Positions 1 to 8,613 of a stretch of DNA of 64,000 nt are shown here, one piece after another; within the stretch, counting starts at the first letter, position 1; every line of letters begins with the position of its first letter. The stretch comes from AWTP1-13 sp963775835 (GTDB lineage Bacteria; Pseudomonadota; Alphaproteobacteria; Rhizobiales; Hyphomicrobiaceae). Made by a program: the position numbers and the translations under genes. The DNA is taken from positions 1-64,000 of the forward strand of contig CAVZKV010000018.1 of NCBI GenBank assembly GCA_963775835.1, given 5' to 3'. The notes below the pieces were generated by a model. The model was not told the origin of the DNA and ran no database searches. It saw only the letters and a list, made by a program, of their open reading frames with translations.

Positions 1-833
1 CGCTCCCAGGCCGCGTCAGAGTGCGCGAGCACCGCATTGCCTTCAGCGACCGCGGTGAAGAAGGCTTCGAGCATTGTTCGTTTGGCCATCAGCGACCGTT
101 GCCTGAAGACGAAGCCAACGAGCGTGGGTGCCGGCTCGATGCCGAGCACCTTCAAGACCTCTGCCATATCGAGAAGCCTGACAAAGCCGCTGCCCTGCAG
201 CCTCGCCGCAAACGTCCAAAAGTTGAGCACCGCATCGACCCGGCCATTCCGGATCTCCTCGGTCAATAGCGGCGCGGCGGCAAAGACCGGACGAGCGACG
301 TCGGCGATGTCCCGGCCTATGGTTCGTCGGGAATAGGCCCTAAGCAGGAGCCAGCTCTTGTCGATTGGGCCGCCGGCAACCCCGAGGCGCCTTCCTGCAA
401 GGTCGGCGAGGCTTCGCACCGGCGATCCGGCGGGGACCATCAGGGCCCCAAGCGCCGAGGAATAGGGAGCGAAGAGCAAATCTTCCCCTTCCGAGCGCTG
501 CCTCAGCGCCCAGATCCAATCGCTGACGATGACGTCCACATCGCCGGCCAACAGTGCAATGGGACCGGCCTGGCTGGTCGCCACGTCGACCACGTCGATC
601 TTGACCGCAAGCTTGGCGTCAATACGCTGATCCCGGATTGTATCGAGGAGCCAGCTCAAAGATCCGAAGCGGAGCGACGACACGCGCAAGAACGATGGGG
701 CAACGTGGCCCGGCGTGGGCACCGCGAGAACGGCGAGCACCATCGCGCCTTCCTTAAGCGCTGATCGACGCGAGATCAGCTTGCATCCCGTCTGCGAGCG
801 GGCAGCACCGAGGCGGATCGCTGCGGTCGTCAT
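1..833 (-). CDS. ABC transporter substrate-binding protein, NitT/TauT-like (partial, runs off the window edge)
   Basis: The minus-strand frame is open from an ATG at 833 to base 1 with no stop, so the C-terminus lies outside the window. About 277 residues are visible. The N-terminus carries an Arg-Arg pair (SRRSALKEG) followed by a hydrophobic run (MVLAVLAVPTPG), which suggests periplasmic export. The body has the layout of nitrate/taurine/sulfonate-type binding proteins: a small domain around FGSLSWLLDTI, then LLAGDVDVIVSDWIW, then SLADLAGRRLGVAGGP, a stretch typical of the NMT1/SsuA fold. It would capture a small organic solute for an ABC importer. No permease or ATPase is visible here. The substrate cannot be read from the sequence. 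Confidence 0.8.
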   Translation of the reverse strand, partial: MTTAAIRLGAARSQTGCKLISRRSALKEGAMVLAVLAVPTPGHVAPSFLRVSSLRFGSLSWLLDTIRDQRIDAKLAVKIDVVDVATSQAGPIALLAGDVDVIVSDWIWALRQRSEGEDLLFAPYSSALGALMVPAGSPVRSLADLAGRRLGVAGGPIDKSWLLLRAYSRRTIGRDIADVARPVFAAAPLLTEEIRNGRVDAVLNFWTFAARLQGSGFVRLLDMAEVLKVLGIEPAPTLVGFVFRQRSLMAKRTMLEAFFTAVAEGNAVLAHSDAAWE

Positions 834-946
834 CCCTGGAGTCCTCGATCGTCACGAATCTGATGCAGTGGACGGCGCCCGCTCCCGGCATCGAGGTGCC
901 ATAGAGTGATCGTCGGAGACGAATCACAAATGAGGAGGCCGTCCAC

Positions 947-1027
947 ATGCAGGTTAGCACGATCGGTTTGGATCTTGCCAAGAACGTCTTCCAGGTTCAT
1001 GGCATTGATGCGAACGAGAATGGGGCA
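947..1027 (+). pseudogene. IS110-family transposase, N-terminal fragment
   Basis: The first ~26 residues (STIGLDLAKNVFQVHGID) match the start of IS110-type DEDD transposases, including the first catalytic Asp in GLDLAKN. Similarity stops abruptly near base 1027 and the frame runs into unrelated sequence ending at 1138. The rest of the ~340-residue transposase is missing. A C-terminal IS110 piece in the same orientation lies at 12653-13072. This is a dead relic. Confidence 0.75.
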
Positions 1028-1150
1028 ATGTCAAGTTCTGACGCCTATTTATTCGTGTTCTGGCTTCAGACACTTCGTGAAGGTATTGATGCCCCCAGCG
1101 TCTTGGTCCTGAGCCATGCATTCTTTGAGGTTTCTTAGGAGAGACGCACC

Positions 1151-1498
1151 ATGCCAAGACTTGCCCTCGTGGTTCTCGCGCTGGTAGCAACATCCTCGGT
1201 GGCGCTCGCTCAAGGTCGCCCAACACGCTTCTGGAATCTCACGCAGGACACCATCTCCGAACTCTATCTGGCGCCCGCGGGCACTACCCTCTTCGGTCCC
1301 AATCAATGCAAGAACGACAAGGACGGAACCGTCGATCACGACGAGCGGTTGCGCATTACGGGAGTTGAGCCTGGCATATACGATGCCAAGTTCACCGATG
1401 TCAAAGGCCGCACCTGCGTGGTACGGAACATCACGATCGAAACCGGCAAGATCTTCTCGATCGAGGAGAGCGAGCTGACTTCCTGCACCTCTCGTTAA
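1151..1498 (+). CDS. small secreted protein of unknown function
   Basis: The 115-residue protein starts at an ATG preceded by AGGAG with 8 bases of spacing. Residues 1-20 form a clear Sec signal peptide (LALVVLALVATSSVALAQ), with cleavage expected after Ala-Gln-type residues. The mature part begins GRPTRFWNLTQDTISELYLAP and holds two or three Cys (NQCKND, GRTCVV, TSCTSR), so a disulfide is possible in the periplasm. I do not recognise a characterised family; the opening resembles small rhizobial exported proteins that begin with a 'F.N.T...I..LY.AP' strand. It stands alone just downstream of the IS110 fragment. Confidence 0.75.
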   Translation: MPRLALVVLALVATSSVALAQGRPTRFWNLTQDTISELYLAPAGTTLFGPNQCKNDKDGTVDHDERLRITGVEPGIYDAKFTDVKGRTCVVRNITIETGKIFSIEESELTSCTSR

Positions 1499-1628
1499 TC
1501 CAAAGTTCCCCGATCGATTATCGGCACATTAGCGGCACGCGCTGTGTATTGGAAATTTTTGGTGGCATTAGCATTCCCGCCGTGATCCAGGGATTTCCGC
1601 TAAAAGTTCGTGCCGCCAACCTCTCGGG

Positions 1629-1659
1629 GCGCGGCTCACCCTGTATGAGGTGAGCGCGC
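1629..1659. repeat. inverted repeat (hairpin) in a gap
   Basis: The arms GCGCGGCTCACC and GGTGAGCGCGC pair over 11 bp with one bulged G, around an 8-base loop. No T-run follows, so it is not a convincing intrinsic terminator. It sits in the 290-base gap before the transposase relic and could be an insertion-sequence end or a folded RNA. Nothing else is seen in 1499-1789. Confidence 0.4.
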
Positions 1660-1789
1660 AATATCCGGTGTTGTGTTTCTTGGCGATCACCTCACGCGGA
1701 GGAGCTGGTTTGGGGTCATCACGATCGGCGGCGGAGCGATGTTGATCGCGCTGCCACGAGCTCTGCTTTGTGTCTCGCTGGCTTCACCT

Positions 1790-2204
1790 ACCGACTACGA
1801 GGTCTACGACAAGCGACCCCACAACTCGAACCTCCTGATCCCAGCCATCGAGATGCACCAAACCATGCTGGGGCGTACGCCACGCCTGCTGGCTGCAGAT
1901 GCCGCCTTCTACTCCGCCAGCAACGAAGCCGGCGCCAAGGCCAAGGGTGTCAAGCGAGTGTGCATTCCCAATCACGCGACCAAGAGTAGCACGCGCAGAC
2001 GCGAGCAGAAGACGCGCTGGTTCCGTAACGGCCAGAAGGGGCGAACGGGATGCGAGGGGCGTATTAGCGTGATCAAGCGCCGGCATGGCCTTACCCGCTG
2101 CCGATACAAGGGCGCCAACGGAATGAAGCGCTGGGTCGGCCTTGGCGTGATCGCCGAACCTCATCAACATTGGCAATGCGCTAGCGCGGCGGGCCGAAAC
2201 CTGA
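1790..2204 (+). pseudogene. transposase C-terminal fragment (ISNCY/IS1182-like), frameshifted
   Basis: From about YEVYDKRPHNS to WVGLGVIA the frame matches the C-terminal catalytic region of rhizobial DDE transposases: DAAFYSASNEA, GVKRVCIPN, RREQKTRWFRNGQKGRTGCEGRIS, RRHGLTRCRYKG. The N-terminal half is absent. After GVIA the expected NLINIGNALARR continues in another frame and ends at 2202-2204, so a short deletion has broken the end. The longer in-frame tail to 2404 is nonsense sequence. Confidence 0.75.
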
Positions 2205-2242
2205 CCGGCCTGCCACGGTCAATTGCTATCCTCGTCACTTTC

Positions 2243-2270
2243 CCGCCGGCTTCAGCCGGCACATTTTTTT
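2243..2270 (+). terminator. Rho-independent terminator-like hairpin
   Basis: A perfect GCCGGC / GCCGGC stem around a TTCA loop (2245-2260) is followed by ACA and seven T residues. It lies about 40 bases after the transposase relic and probably marks the 3' edge of the former insertion sequence. The remainder of 2271-2648 holds no gene I can support. Confidence 0.6.
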
Positions 2271-2648
2271 GCCTTCAGCCCGAGCTGGGAACTGCCTTTT
2301 TGCGCCGGAAAGACGGGAGTTCAGTATGGAGAAACGACCGACTTGGCTTGGCAATGACAAGCAACACTTCAACGAGTGTCACAGTCGATGGACCGAGCGA
2401 TTGATATGGACGATCACAACTACCAGGAGGAATGGACCTATCAACAATGTTTCTCACGTATATTTTTCGTACCTCTCATCGGCCGGTTTAAAGATGACTA
2501 TGGTGCATGCACAAATGCGAAGGCACCCTTCGACGGTAGAGTAATGTTCGAGCACGACGGCTGCGATCAGCACATTGAGGATGCCAAATATTGGTCCGGT
2601 CTGCCCGGCGATACAGCCGTGACGCGCCGTGGCGATTAGAACTTTGGT

Positions 2649-2967
2649 TCAGTCTTCAATACGGACGCACTTGCCAAAGATGGAATTCGGTCCCACCCAT
2701 CCGTTGAGGAAACCTCGATTGTTCCCAATCTGGTATCGATTACCCTGGATGGCCTTCACAATGTGCAGATAGTCGTTGCCGCGGAACTCGACACAGCACG
2801 ATGTCGCCGACGGCGAGCCTCGCAGGGTCTATGGGCGCAACAGTACAAAGCTGGCCAGATTCAATTCTGCCCCTCATCGAGCCTCCGCGAGGACGGAACG
2901 ATACTGTCTCTCCGGCCCGGAGCTTATCAATGTGGTGCGCCGCCCACCCCAACGTTCGTCCTCGCAA
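2649..2967 (-). pseudogene. S24/S26-like peptidase-fold protein, frameshifted
   Basis: The first part (HHIDKLRAGETVSFRPRGGSM ending at LAVGDIVLCRV) resembles the LexA/CI-type S24 fold: 'RPRG.SM.GRI..G' is where the catalytic Ser sits, and 'GDIVLCRV' follows. The continuation RGNDYLHIVKAIQ, YQIGNNRGF and GWVGPNSIFGKCV is in the next frame and stops at 2649-2651. One extra C in CGAGTTC[C]GCGG near 2790 explains the break. Restored length is about 105 residues. The start is uncertain: an ATG at 2967, or a TTG 4 codons later. Such small proteins may be processing factors or repressor-like. The gene would be inactive unless this is a sequencing error. Confidence 0.65.
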
Positions 2968-3396
2968 TGTCGTCCAGAATTGGTATGCACGGCCGAAAAA
3001 CGAACGCTTGTCGTGCCGCGCTACATTGAAGCGTTTTTTTTGCCAGCAAACTCGGTAGCATGGCCAATGCCTTTTTTAGATCGCTCAGGCTGAGTCCGCT
3101 ATACCCTCAATGACCGGCCCTGGCCGTCTGACGCCGGCCACTCACTTTCCGTGCCAATTGCTGTCCATTGCAGCGCGGAGGGAGCAACGTCGAAGCAAGT
3201 TCACCACGCCCCACGGATGCCACACCCAGCCGGCGCTGAGCAGCCGTTTGCCATGCGCCCCGCCACACGTTTGGAGCTGATCGATCTTGAGGAGTTTCGT
3301 CCGGTGCTCTACGCGTTCCTCCGCTCATCAGGCGTCACCTGAAGGCACGATCAGTTGGCGCTCTCCTGAGGGTGATTGGGAGGAGCGCAACAGTAC
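2968..3396. other. gap without a supported gene
   Basis: Short overlapping frames occur on both strands but none has a ribosome binding site, a recognisable family or consistent coding character. I see nothing else in this stretch. Confidence 0.5.
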
Positions 3397-3753
3397 GTGA
3401 CCTTCACTGCGGACGAAACGGGGACTGCCGAAATGGATGGCGTGGTGACCACCGGCGTCAGGGCCGGGGATGAGTACCTGATGTTCGGCAGCGGCCTAGA
3501 TCACGAGGAGATGGCGGATTGGGGCGTCTACCTGGAGTACCGCGACCAAATCAATGGAGGCTACGACTGCATCAAGGCCTGCGTCCTCGGCCGAGACCGC
3601 CTTGACGTCGAGCTGTCGAAACCGATCGACCGGCGCAAGGAGATCGAGGGATTTCACGTCGAGCTTGCACTCTCGGACGAGCAACGGGAGAGTTTGGCAG
3701 CCGGGCTGAGGCAGGTCTTTCGGGACGCGCCCGTTCTCAAAGTCATGACGTAG
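3397..3753 (+). CDS. Imm10-like immunity-family protein
   Basis: The 118-residue acidic protein starts best at a GTG (3397) behind AGGAG; an in-frame TTG at 3376 is possible. The central motif WGVYLEYRDQINGGYDCIKACVL followed by RDRLDVELS matches the pattern of Imm10 immunity proteins (a 'Y.E..DQ...Y..I....L.R..L.V.L' block). In that family the protein neutralises a cognate polymorphic toxin in the cytoplasm. No toxin gene lies nearby, so this is an orphan, and the assignment rests on motif recall. It converges with a carboxymuconolactone-decarboxylase relic. Confidence 0.55.
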   Translation: MTFTADETGTAEMDGVVTTGVRAGDEYLMFGSGLDHEEMADWGVYLEYRDQINGGYDCIKACVLGRDRLDVELSKPIDRRKEIEGFHVELALSDEQRESLAAGLRQVFRDAPVLKVMT

Positions 3754-3771
3754 GGCACTGGTGCTCGCGAA

Positions 3772-3930
3772 CTTCTGCTGTGGATCGTATTTCTCTGGCG
3801 GAATCGGCGGCATCCTGTCTTGTGCCGAAACGGGCGAGACCATGAAGGTGAGCGCGGCCGCGGCGATGGTCAGGCGCTGCGCAGCACCAAGAGTGCAACT
3901 CGATCTGCTCAGGCCATACAGCTGATCGTT
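3772..3930 (-). pseudogene. carboxymuconolactone decarboxylase-like protein, 5' remnant
   Basis: The minus strand shows a signal-peptide-like stretch (LTIAAAALTFMVSPVSAQ) followed by DRMPPIPPEKYDPQQK, the usual start of exported carboxymuconolactone decarboxylase-family proteins of rhizobia. Similarity ends about 18 residues after the cleavage site, where the frame enters the antisense of the Imm10-like gene. The rest (~150 residues) is gone. A true start is not evident; an internal ATG lies at 3843. Confidence 0.5.
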
Positions 3931-4116
3931 TGCGGGTATCTACTGATATCCCCGCCGCCCCGCACTTGCGAGCTTGATATTGAGATCGCGCGCCGCCGCT
4001 CGGCGTCAGTCAAAAGGACCGCTCGTTCAGCCTAAAGAGCACCTTGCCGATCGATCGTTTGATCTGCTCCGGCTGAGCGCGTCGTCCACCCCCAAACGAA
4101 GCAAGGAAACGAGATC

Positions 4117-4377
4117 ATGGATAGTTCCGTCACCGCTGCTCGAGCGGCAGGTTTGTTGATTGCCATGTTGGCGCTCGGTGCTGCAATCGCTCCCTCGAGT
4201 GCTGAGGCCAGGTATGGCTATCGTTCAGGCTCTTACGGCTACGGCTATAGATATTACGGCTACCGGCGTGGTTTTGAGCAGAACCCGGATCGTTTGCGGT
4301 TCGGCAGCGGACGTTGGTGGCAAGCAATGGATAGGGCAAACCGCGGGGGCAATGTCGGCGGCAGCGGCAGCCGTTGA
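4117..4377 (+). CDS. small exported Tyr/Gly-rich protein with a WWQ-MDR tail
   Basis: 86 residues. A signal peptide spans about residues 1-31 (LLIAMLALGAAIAPSSAEA). The mature part opens with a Tyr/Gly/Arg-rich run (YGYRSGSYGYGYRYYGYRR) and ends with FGSGRWWQAMDRANRGGN. The same ending pattern (FGS..WWQ.MDR..RGG) occurs in the unrelated-looking small protein at 24449-24595. The start is the ATG after AAGGAAACGAGATC. Function is unknown; low complexity and export suggest a surface or periplasmic structural or stress peptide. Confidence 0.75.
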   Translation: MDSSVTAARAAGLLIAMLALGAAIAPSSAEARYGYRSGSYGYGYRYYGYRRGFEQNPDRLRFGSGRWWQAMDRANRGGNVGGSGSR

Positions 4378-4547
4378 TACTAAATCTCGCGAAAGTTCGA
4401 TTCGCAAGCGGTGAAAAAAGTGGAAATTTGTGCGGGTCTGCTTTGTGCACATACGGATGTTCAGATGTCGACGAAACGATCTCTCGTCTAGGCTGGCAGC
4501 TCCGGCTGGGGCTGGTTAAGCGCCCCCGAAACCCTAGAGGTGAAGCG

Positions 4548-4652
4548 ATGGAATCGACCTGCCGACTTTTTGGTGTGCTGCTCTCTGCGGTATACCTGTC
4601 GCTGCTCGTCATTCCGGTAAAGCGATGGGAAACAGAAGGTAACAGGCTGTGA
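4548..4652 (+). CDS. 34-residue membrane peptide coupled to a response regulator
   Basis: The ATG at 4548 follows AGAGGTGAAGCG. The peptide has a single hydrophobic segment (LFGVLLSAVYLSLLVIPV) and then a charged tail. Its TGA (4650-4652) overlaps the GTG start of the response regulator (4649) in a GTGA junction, so the two are probably translationally coupled. It may be a leader peptide or a membrane-located partner. It is too short for a family assignment. Confidence 0.5.
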   Translation: MESTCRLFGVLLSAVYLSLLVIPVKRWETEGNRL

Positions 4653-5290
4653 CGCGCATCCTCATTGCCGACGACCACGAGGTGGTTCGTCTAGGGCTAC
4701 GTAGAATCCTCGAGTCTCATAAGTCTCGCCACAATTGGGAGGTGGTTGCCGAGGTCGCAGACGGCAAAGACGCCATCAGCAAGGCGCTCGAGACGAAGCC
4801 GGATATTGCTGTGCTCGACTACTCGCTGCCGCTGGTTAACGGCATCGAGGCGACGCGCCAGATTCGTGCCCGGCTGCCCAAGACCGAAGTTCTCATTTTC
4901 ACAATGCACGACAGCGAAACGCTCATACACGATCTCCTGAAAGCAGGAGCGCGCGGTTATTTGCTCAAAACGGACGCCAGGCACCACCTGACAAGTGCGA
5001 TCGAGGCGCTTGCGTCACACAAGCCTTTCTTCACCACCAAAATCTCCGAAAAACTGTTGGACTCGTTTGTGGCATGCCCGAGCCGGGAGGGATCGGCTCT
5101 CACCAACCGGGAGCGCGGCGTAGTGCAGCTGATCGCCGAGGGCCACACGAACAAGAAGGTGGCTACGGTTCTGAATATTGGTCTCAAGACCGTGGAGACC
5201 CACCGGTCTACGATCATGCGCAAGCTTGATCTGTCATCGTCCGCGGCTCTCGTGCGGTACGCGATTCGAAACAAGCTCGTGGAGGCTTAA
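4649..5290 (+). CDS. NarL/FixJ-type response regulator
   Basis: 213 residues. The receiver domain (1-125) has the acidic pair DD at 8-9, the phospho-acceptor Asp at about 57 (IAVLDYSLP), Thr in IFTMHD and Lys in LLKTDA. A LuxR-type helix-turn-helix fills about 145-210 (LTNRERGVVQLIAEGHTNKKVA, LNIGLKTVETHRSTIMRKLDL). Phosphorylation should drive dimerisation and DNA binding. The start is the GTG overlapping the stop of the upstream micropeptide. No histidine kinase is encoded nearby, so its partner is elsewhere. Confidence 0.9.
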   Translation: MTRILIADDHEVVRLGLRRILESHKSRHNWEVVAEVADGKDAISKALETKPDIAVLDYSLPLVNGIEATRQIRARLPKTEVLIFTMHDSETLIHDLLKAGARGYLLKTDARHHLTSAIEALASHKPFFTTKISEKLLDSFVACPSREGSALTNRERGVVQLIAEGHTNKKVATVLNIGLKTVETHRSTIMRKLDLSSSAALVRYAIRNKLVEA

Positions 5291-5436
5291 GAGGGCTGCT
5301 CCATCTCTACCTCTGCCCCGGACAGCCGAACAGGGTTCTGCGACGCCTGGTGGCATCTGGCTTTGGGAGCGTTGATCCCCCAAAACGGGTCCGCCAACAT
5401 CCGTTGCTCCGCTCCCATCGGAATGACCGTTCGGGT

Positions 5437-5515
5437 CAAAAAGGGCTGTGACGCGTTTGTCCGGTTTTGAAGTAGGCTCGACATTGCGTCACGCCACGAT
5501 GGGCGCAAAGTGCCA
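5437..5515 (+). repeat. 79-bp direct repeat, copy 1
   Basis: The segment beginning CAAAAAGGGCTGTGACG recurs at 9839-9917 in the same orientation with about 6 mismatches in 79. It lies in the gap 5291-5613, which otherwise holds nothing I can support. The second copy begins immediately after a group II intron-like 3' end. Confidence 0.85.
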
Positions 5516-5613
5516 GCTACTAACTCATGCACCGCAACAAGATGCGTTCACGGATTGCGGCCGCGCCGAAATCTGACGACCGCGACCGCCCCACTGCTGC
5601 TTGTACGCCCCAA

Positions 5614-6948
5614 TCAGGCGCCGTAGATTTTGAGCAGCTCGCCGTGCGCCCACTTGACGGCTTCCTCCGCCGGCATGCCCTGCACGGCCTTGGCGTACAT
5701 ATCGATGATAATGTACTTGGTCACGACCTCGGCTGCCTTGCGGGTGGAGGGCCCTTGGTAGCCGGCGAAGCGCCCCGTGCGCGCCGCTTGCTTGTAGGGC
5801 AGCATGATAGGGTCATCGCCCCACAGTTTGTGCTTTTCCCAATCCGTGGTCGGGCCGACGGAGAAGCCCTTCTGGGACACGAACCACTTGTCGTAGACGT
5901 CCTTCGAGTGAACCCACCTGAGGAATTTCTTCGCCGCATCGTGGTTCTTCGAATAGCCCATCACCAGGTTCGAGAACGGCACGTGATAGCTGAATTGCCC
6001 ACCGGGACCCTTAGGTAGCGCGGCGTGCAGGATGTCGTCTTTCAGCTGCGCGCCCTTTTCCGTCTTGTAGGAATCGGGTTTGCGCAGAGCCTCGATGTAG
6101 ATCGAGGCCCCGTTCAGCGTGGCGCTGCACGTGCCGGATAGAAAAGCGCGGTTGTTATTGGAATCGTCCCAGGCGAGTCCGCCTTCATCGTGAGCGTCCT
6201 TCCAGAAGGCTACCATGAACTTTACTGACTCGACCGTTTCGCGGCTGTTTAGAACAACCGTCTTGCCGTCCGCCTCGACCTCCTTGCCGCCCCAGGACCA
6301 CAGATACGGGTACGTGAAGGCGGGTGCGTCGCCAAACGTGTGACCCAGCGTCTGGCCAATCGGTCGGCTGTTTGCTTTTAGCTTCTTGCCAGCCTCGCGG
6401 TATTCCTCCCAGGTCTGGGGAAATTTTCCATCCGCGTAGCCAATATCCGCGAACCATGACTTGCGGTAAGCGATCTGCAGGCCGACGATGCACCACGGCA
6501 CTGCGATCCATTTCTTCCCGTCATTGGCGACGGCTCGCGAGGTCTCATAAAAGCCCCCCTGCGCCTTGCCGATCTCCTCAGCGATATCGCTGACGTCGAC
6601 GAGGCTCTCGCCATAAAGCTGCCCCCAGTTGTTGAGGACGCAGACGATGTCGGGACCAGACCCCGACTGGATGCTCGAGGTAATGCGCGCCTGGATGTCG
6701 TTGGCGTTAATGGTCTCGATGTTGAGCTTTGCACCGAGAGCCTTCTCGCCCTCCTTGGCGAGTTCGTTGCGCAGAAGCTGATCCGACGCGGGAACAAAGT
6801 CGGTCCATCTCAGCCAATGGATCGTTGAAGCCTGAGCGTATGCGGGGGCGCGACCCGTCGCGAGAATGCCCGCCATACCTCCTGTCGTTGCAGCGACTGC
6901 ACCACCGCCGGACAGCTTCAAGAAACTCCGCCTGTCAACGCGAGCCAT
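5614..6948 (-). CDS. ABC transporter extracellular solute-binding protein (family 1), twin-arginine signal
   Basis: 444 residues from the ATG at 6948, which has GGGAGGATATCA just upstream. A twin-arginine signal (DRRSFLKLSGGG, then a hydrophobic stretch and APAYAQ) indicates folded export to the periplasm. The body has the family 1 sugar/polyol-binding pattern: an early 'IHWLRWTDF' strand, SGSGPDIVCVLNNWGQLYG, WIAVPWCIVGLQIAYRKSWF, FPQTWEEYREAGKKL and GYSKNHDAAKKFLRW. It would deliver a sugar or similar solute to an ABC importer, but no permease or ATPase is adjacent. The ligand is unknown. Confidence 0.85.
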   Translation of the reverse strand: MARVDRRSFLKLSGGGAVAATTGGMAGILATGRAPAYAQASTIHWLRWTDFVPASDQLLRNELAKEGEKALGAKLNIETINANDIQARITSSIQSGSGPDIVCVLNNWGQLYGESLVDVSDIAEEIGKAQGGFYETSRAVANDGKKWIAVPWCIVGLQIAYRKSWFADIGYADGKFPQTWEEYREAGKKLKANSRPIGQTLGHTFGDAPAFTYPYLWSWGGKEVEADGKTVVLNSRETVESVKFMVAFWKDAHDEGGLAWDDSNNNRAFLSGTCSATLNGASIYIEALRKPDSYKTEKGAQLKDDILHAALPKGPGGQFSYHVPFSNLVMGYSKNHDAAKKFLRWVHSKDVYDKWFVSQKGFSVGPTTDWEKHKLWGDDPIMLPYKQAARTGRFAGYQGPSTRKAAEVVTKYIIIDMYAKAVQGMPAEEAVKWAHGELLKIYGA

Positions 6949-7107
6949 TGATATCCTCCCTTTCGCTCTGAGTTTGAGCTGAACCATATGATTGCTTGCG
7001 ACTTCTCGCAGATAACCTCATTGCGCTGAAGGCCTCAACGCGCCAAGCTTCGCGATCGATCGACTGCGTAGAGCTCACCGCAAGCGGCACCCTCGTTCAA
7101 CGAGGAC

Positions 7108-7401
7108 TCAAACCATCTTGCCAACAACCTTCTTCATCTCGTCGAAGGAGAACGCGCGCAACGTCTCCGAGCGCACGTTGCCGCGCGAGGCGACACTGAG
7201 CGAGAGCGCCGTGGCGGTCTCGTCGTCGGGGGCCTCGCAAATGGCAACGACATCGTGCGATCCAAGCGTCCAATAGATGTCCTTGATGGTCGCGCCGACC
7301 TTGGTGGCCATTTGCTTGAAGGCGTCCGCGCGTTCAATTGTTTGCTTGACGTTTTTGATGCCCTGATCGCTAAAACTGGCGAGCACGACAAATGTGGCCA
7401 T
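7108..7401 (-). CDS. GYD domain-containing protein
   Basis: 97 residues from the ATG at 7401, which follows GGAGG with 5 bases of spacing; a longer in-frame start at 7413 lacks this. The sequence (FVVLASFSDQGIKNVKQTIERADAFKQMATKVGATIKDIYWTLGSHDVVAICEAPDD) matches the GYD family, small ferredoxin-like-fold cytoplasmic proteins; here the G-Y/H-D motif is GSHD. Biochemical role is unknown. It is ~160 bases upstream of, and codirectional with, the ABC binding-protein gene. Confidence 0.85.
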   Translation of the reverse strand: MATFVVLASFSDQGIKNVKQTIERADAFKQMATKVGATIKDIYWTLGSHDVVAICEAPDDETATALSLSVASRGNVRSETLRAFSFDEMKKVVGKMV

Positions 7402-7733
7402 AGGAACCTCCATGAGGTTGGCCCCCGAGCCGATGAACTTACATTAGTCCCGATTTGTGCCGCGGTATAGGAAGTTTGCCGACCAGTACCAAGCCAATCG
7501 GATGCTTCCACGCGCCGTTAGAGAATTCCTCACAAATGAAGCGAGCTTAGCTGGCCTGCAGTGCGCCACAGGCGTCACTGCCCAGCGACTTGAGCCCAAG
7601 TGTGTCAATGACGTCGTTTGGGCGAGGTTCACTGTTGGTCCGCTTGATCCCAATACTCACCGTCAAAGCAGACGGACTGCCACTCCGGCTCCGTGCCACA
7701 AGCAGCTATTCAACCATGTCCGTGGGCACGACC
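7402..7733. other. gap without a supported gene
   Basis: Frames here are short and lack family signatures or good starts. Nothing else is seen. Confidence 0.5.
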
Positions 7734-8192
7734 TCACGCGAGATCGAACGCCAACCTCGCTAGAAATCTTCCGGGTATTGAGCCAGATGGCGCGACGCCA
7801 ACATCATACGCGCCAATGCCGCGATAGAATGAAGCGGCATCCGGGTCGGATTCGACCAATAGTCGGGTCGCTCCCATGCTCTTAGCCTGCTCGATGGCCC
7901 AACTGAGGAGGAAGCTCCCAATTCCACTTCGCAGTTCGCGTGGCTCGATAAAGAGCTTGAGCAAATCAGCTTCGGCATCAGCGACTTTGATCTGAACTAC
8001 ACCAGCCACTCCGCTCTCGCTCTCAGCAACCGCGACAAGGGTTGTACGCAGTTCTTCGGGCCGCAGCGTAAGCTCACTTCGGCACGCCTCAAGGAAGGCC
8101 TGGTCGTAGCCCCATACAGCTTTCGAACGCAGACATAATTCGCTGAGGCCGGGCAACTCTTCGAGCCTGGCCTGACGGACCACAAGCGACAA
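7734..8192 (-). CDS. GNAT-family N-acetyltransferase
   Basis: 152 residues. The start is a TTG at 8192 with GGAGG six bases upstream. GNAT features are in order: VVRQARLEELPGLSEL, AGVVQIKVADAEADLLKLFIEPRELRSGIGSFLLSWAIEQA (acetyl-CoA pyrophosphate loop, here R..GIG in place of the usual R..G.G/A) and ATRLLVESDPDAASFYRGIGA. It should transfer acetyl from acetyl-CoA to an amine. The substrate is unknown. Confidence 0.85.
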   Translation of the reverse strand: MSLVVRQARLEELPGLSELCLRSKAVWGYDQAFLEACRSELTLRPEELRTTLVAVAESESGVAGVVQIKVADAEADLLKLFIEPRELRSGIGSFLLSWAIEQAKSMGATRLLVESDPDAASFYRGIGAYDVGVAPSGSIPGRFLARLAFDLA

Positions 8193-8252
8193 AATCCGCC
8201 TCCATGCGCAGGACGCGAAAGCTTAGCATCGCGTTGAGGCCATGTCTCAAAT

Positions 8253-8366
8253 GGGTCTTGCGTCACGAGCATCGCCGGTCCACACGGCGCTGCGCAACTG
8301 TACTGGAGATGAAGGAGGGCCCTTCGGGTACGGCGATCAGGTCACCGATCCCAAGCCAAGGCGAGC
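8253..8366 (+). repeat. ~110-bp direct repeat flanking the cupin gene, copy 1
   Basis: From GGGTCTTGCGTCACGAGCA to CCGATCCCAAGCCAAGGCG this matches 9202-9302 with scattered mismatches and a 14-base gap. The two copies bracket the cupin gene at 8614-9039. The rest of 8193-8613 has no supported gene. Confidence 0.8.
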
Positions 8367-8613
8367 TGCTTCGGGGATGCCCCCGGTTGCGCAACTCTTT
8401 ATCGAGCATGCGCGCGCCGTTGGGCAATTTGATGACCAATCTGCCCTAACATGAGTGCGCATTGCAGAGTCAACTTGCACGCCTCGAGAACACGTGTGCG
8501 GCAAGTCCGAGCAGCTGCTTGAATTTCGGCCGGTCCTTGCGAGCCCAATCCTGGAGCGATTATGATGCCCTTTATCCCCGGACACTGGTGCTCCGGGACG
8601 GTAGGAGGTCGCC

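Noticed and set aside
1673..1789. N-terminal extension of the transposase frame
   Set aside because: Similarity to transposases starts only near 1790; the upstream part is chance sequence.
2376..2639. Plus-strand frame of 87 codons
   Set aside because: No ribosome binding site, family or coding bias could be supported.
4130..4678. Minus-strand frame of 182 codons
   Set aside because: It lies opposite the small exported Tyr/Gly-rich protein and the micro-ORF and shows no family features.
5527..6018. Plus-strand frame of 163 codons
   Set aside because: Shadow of the ABC solute-binding protein gene on the other strand.
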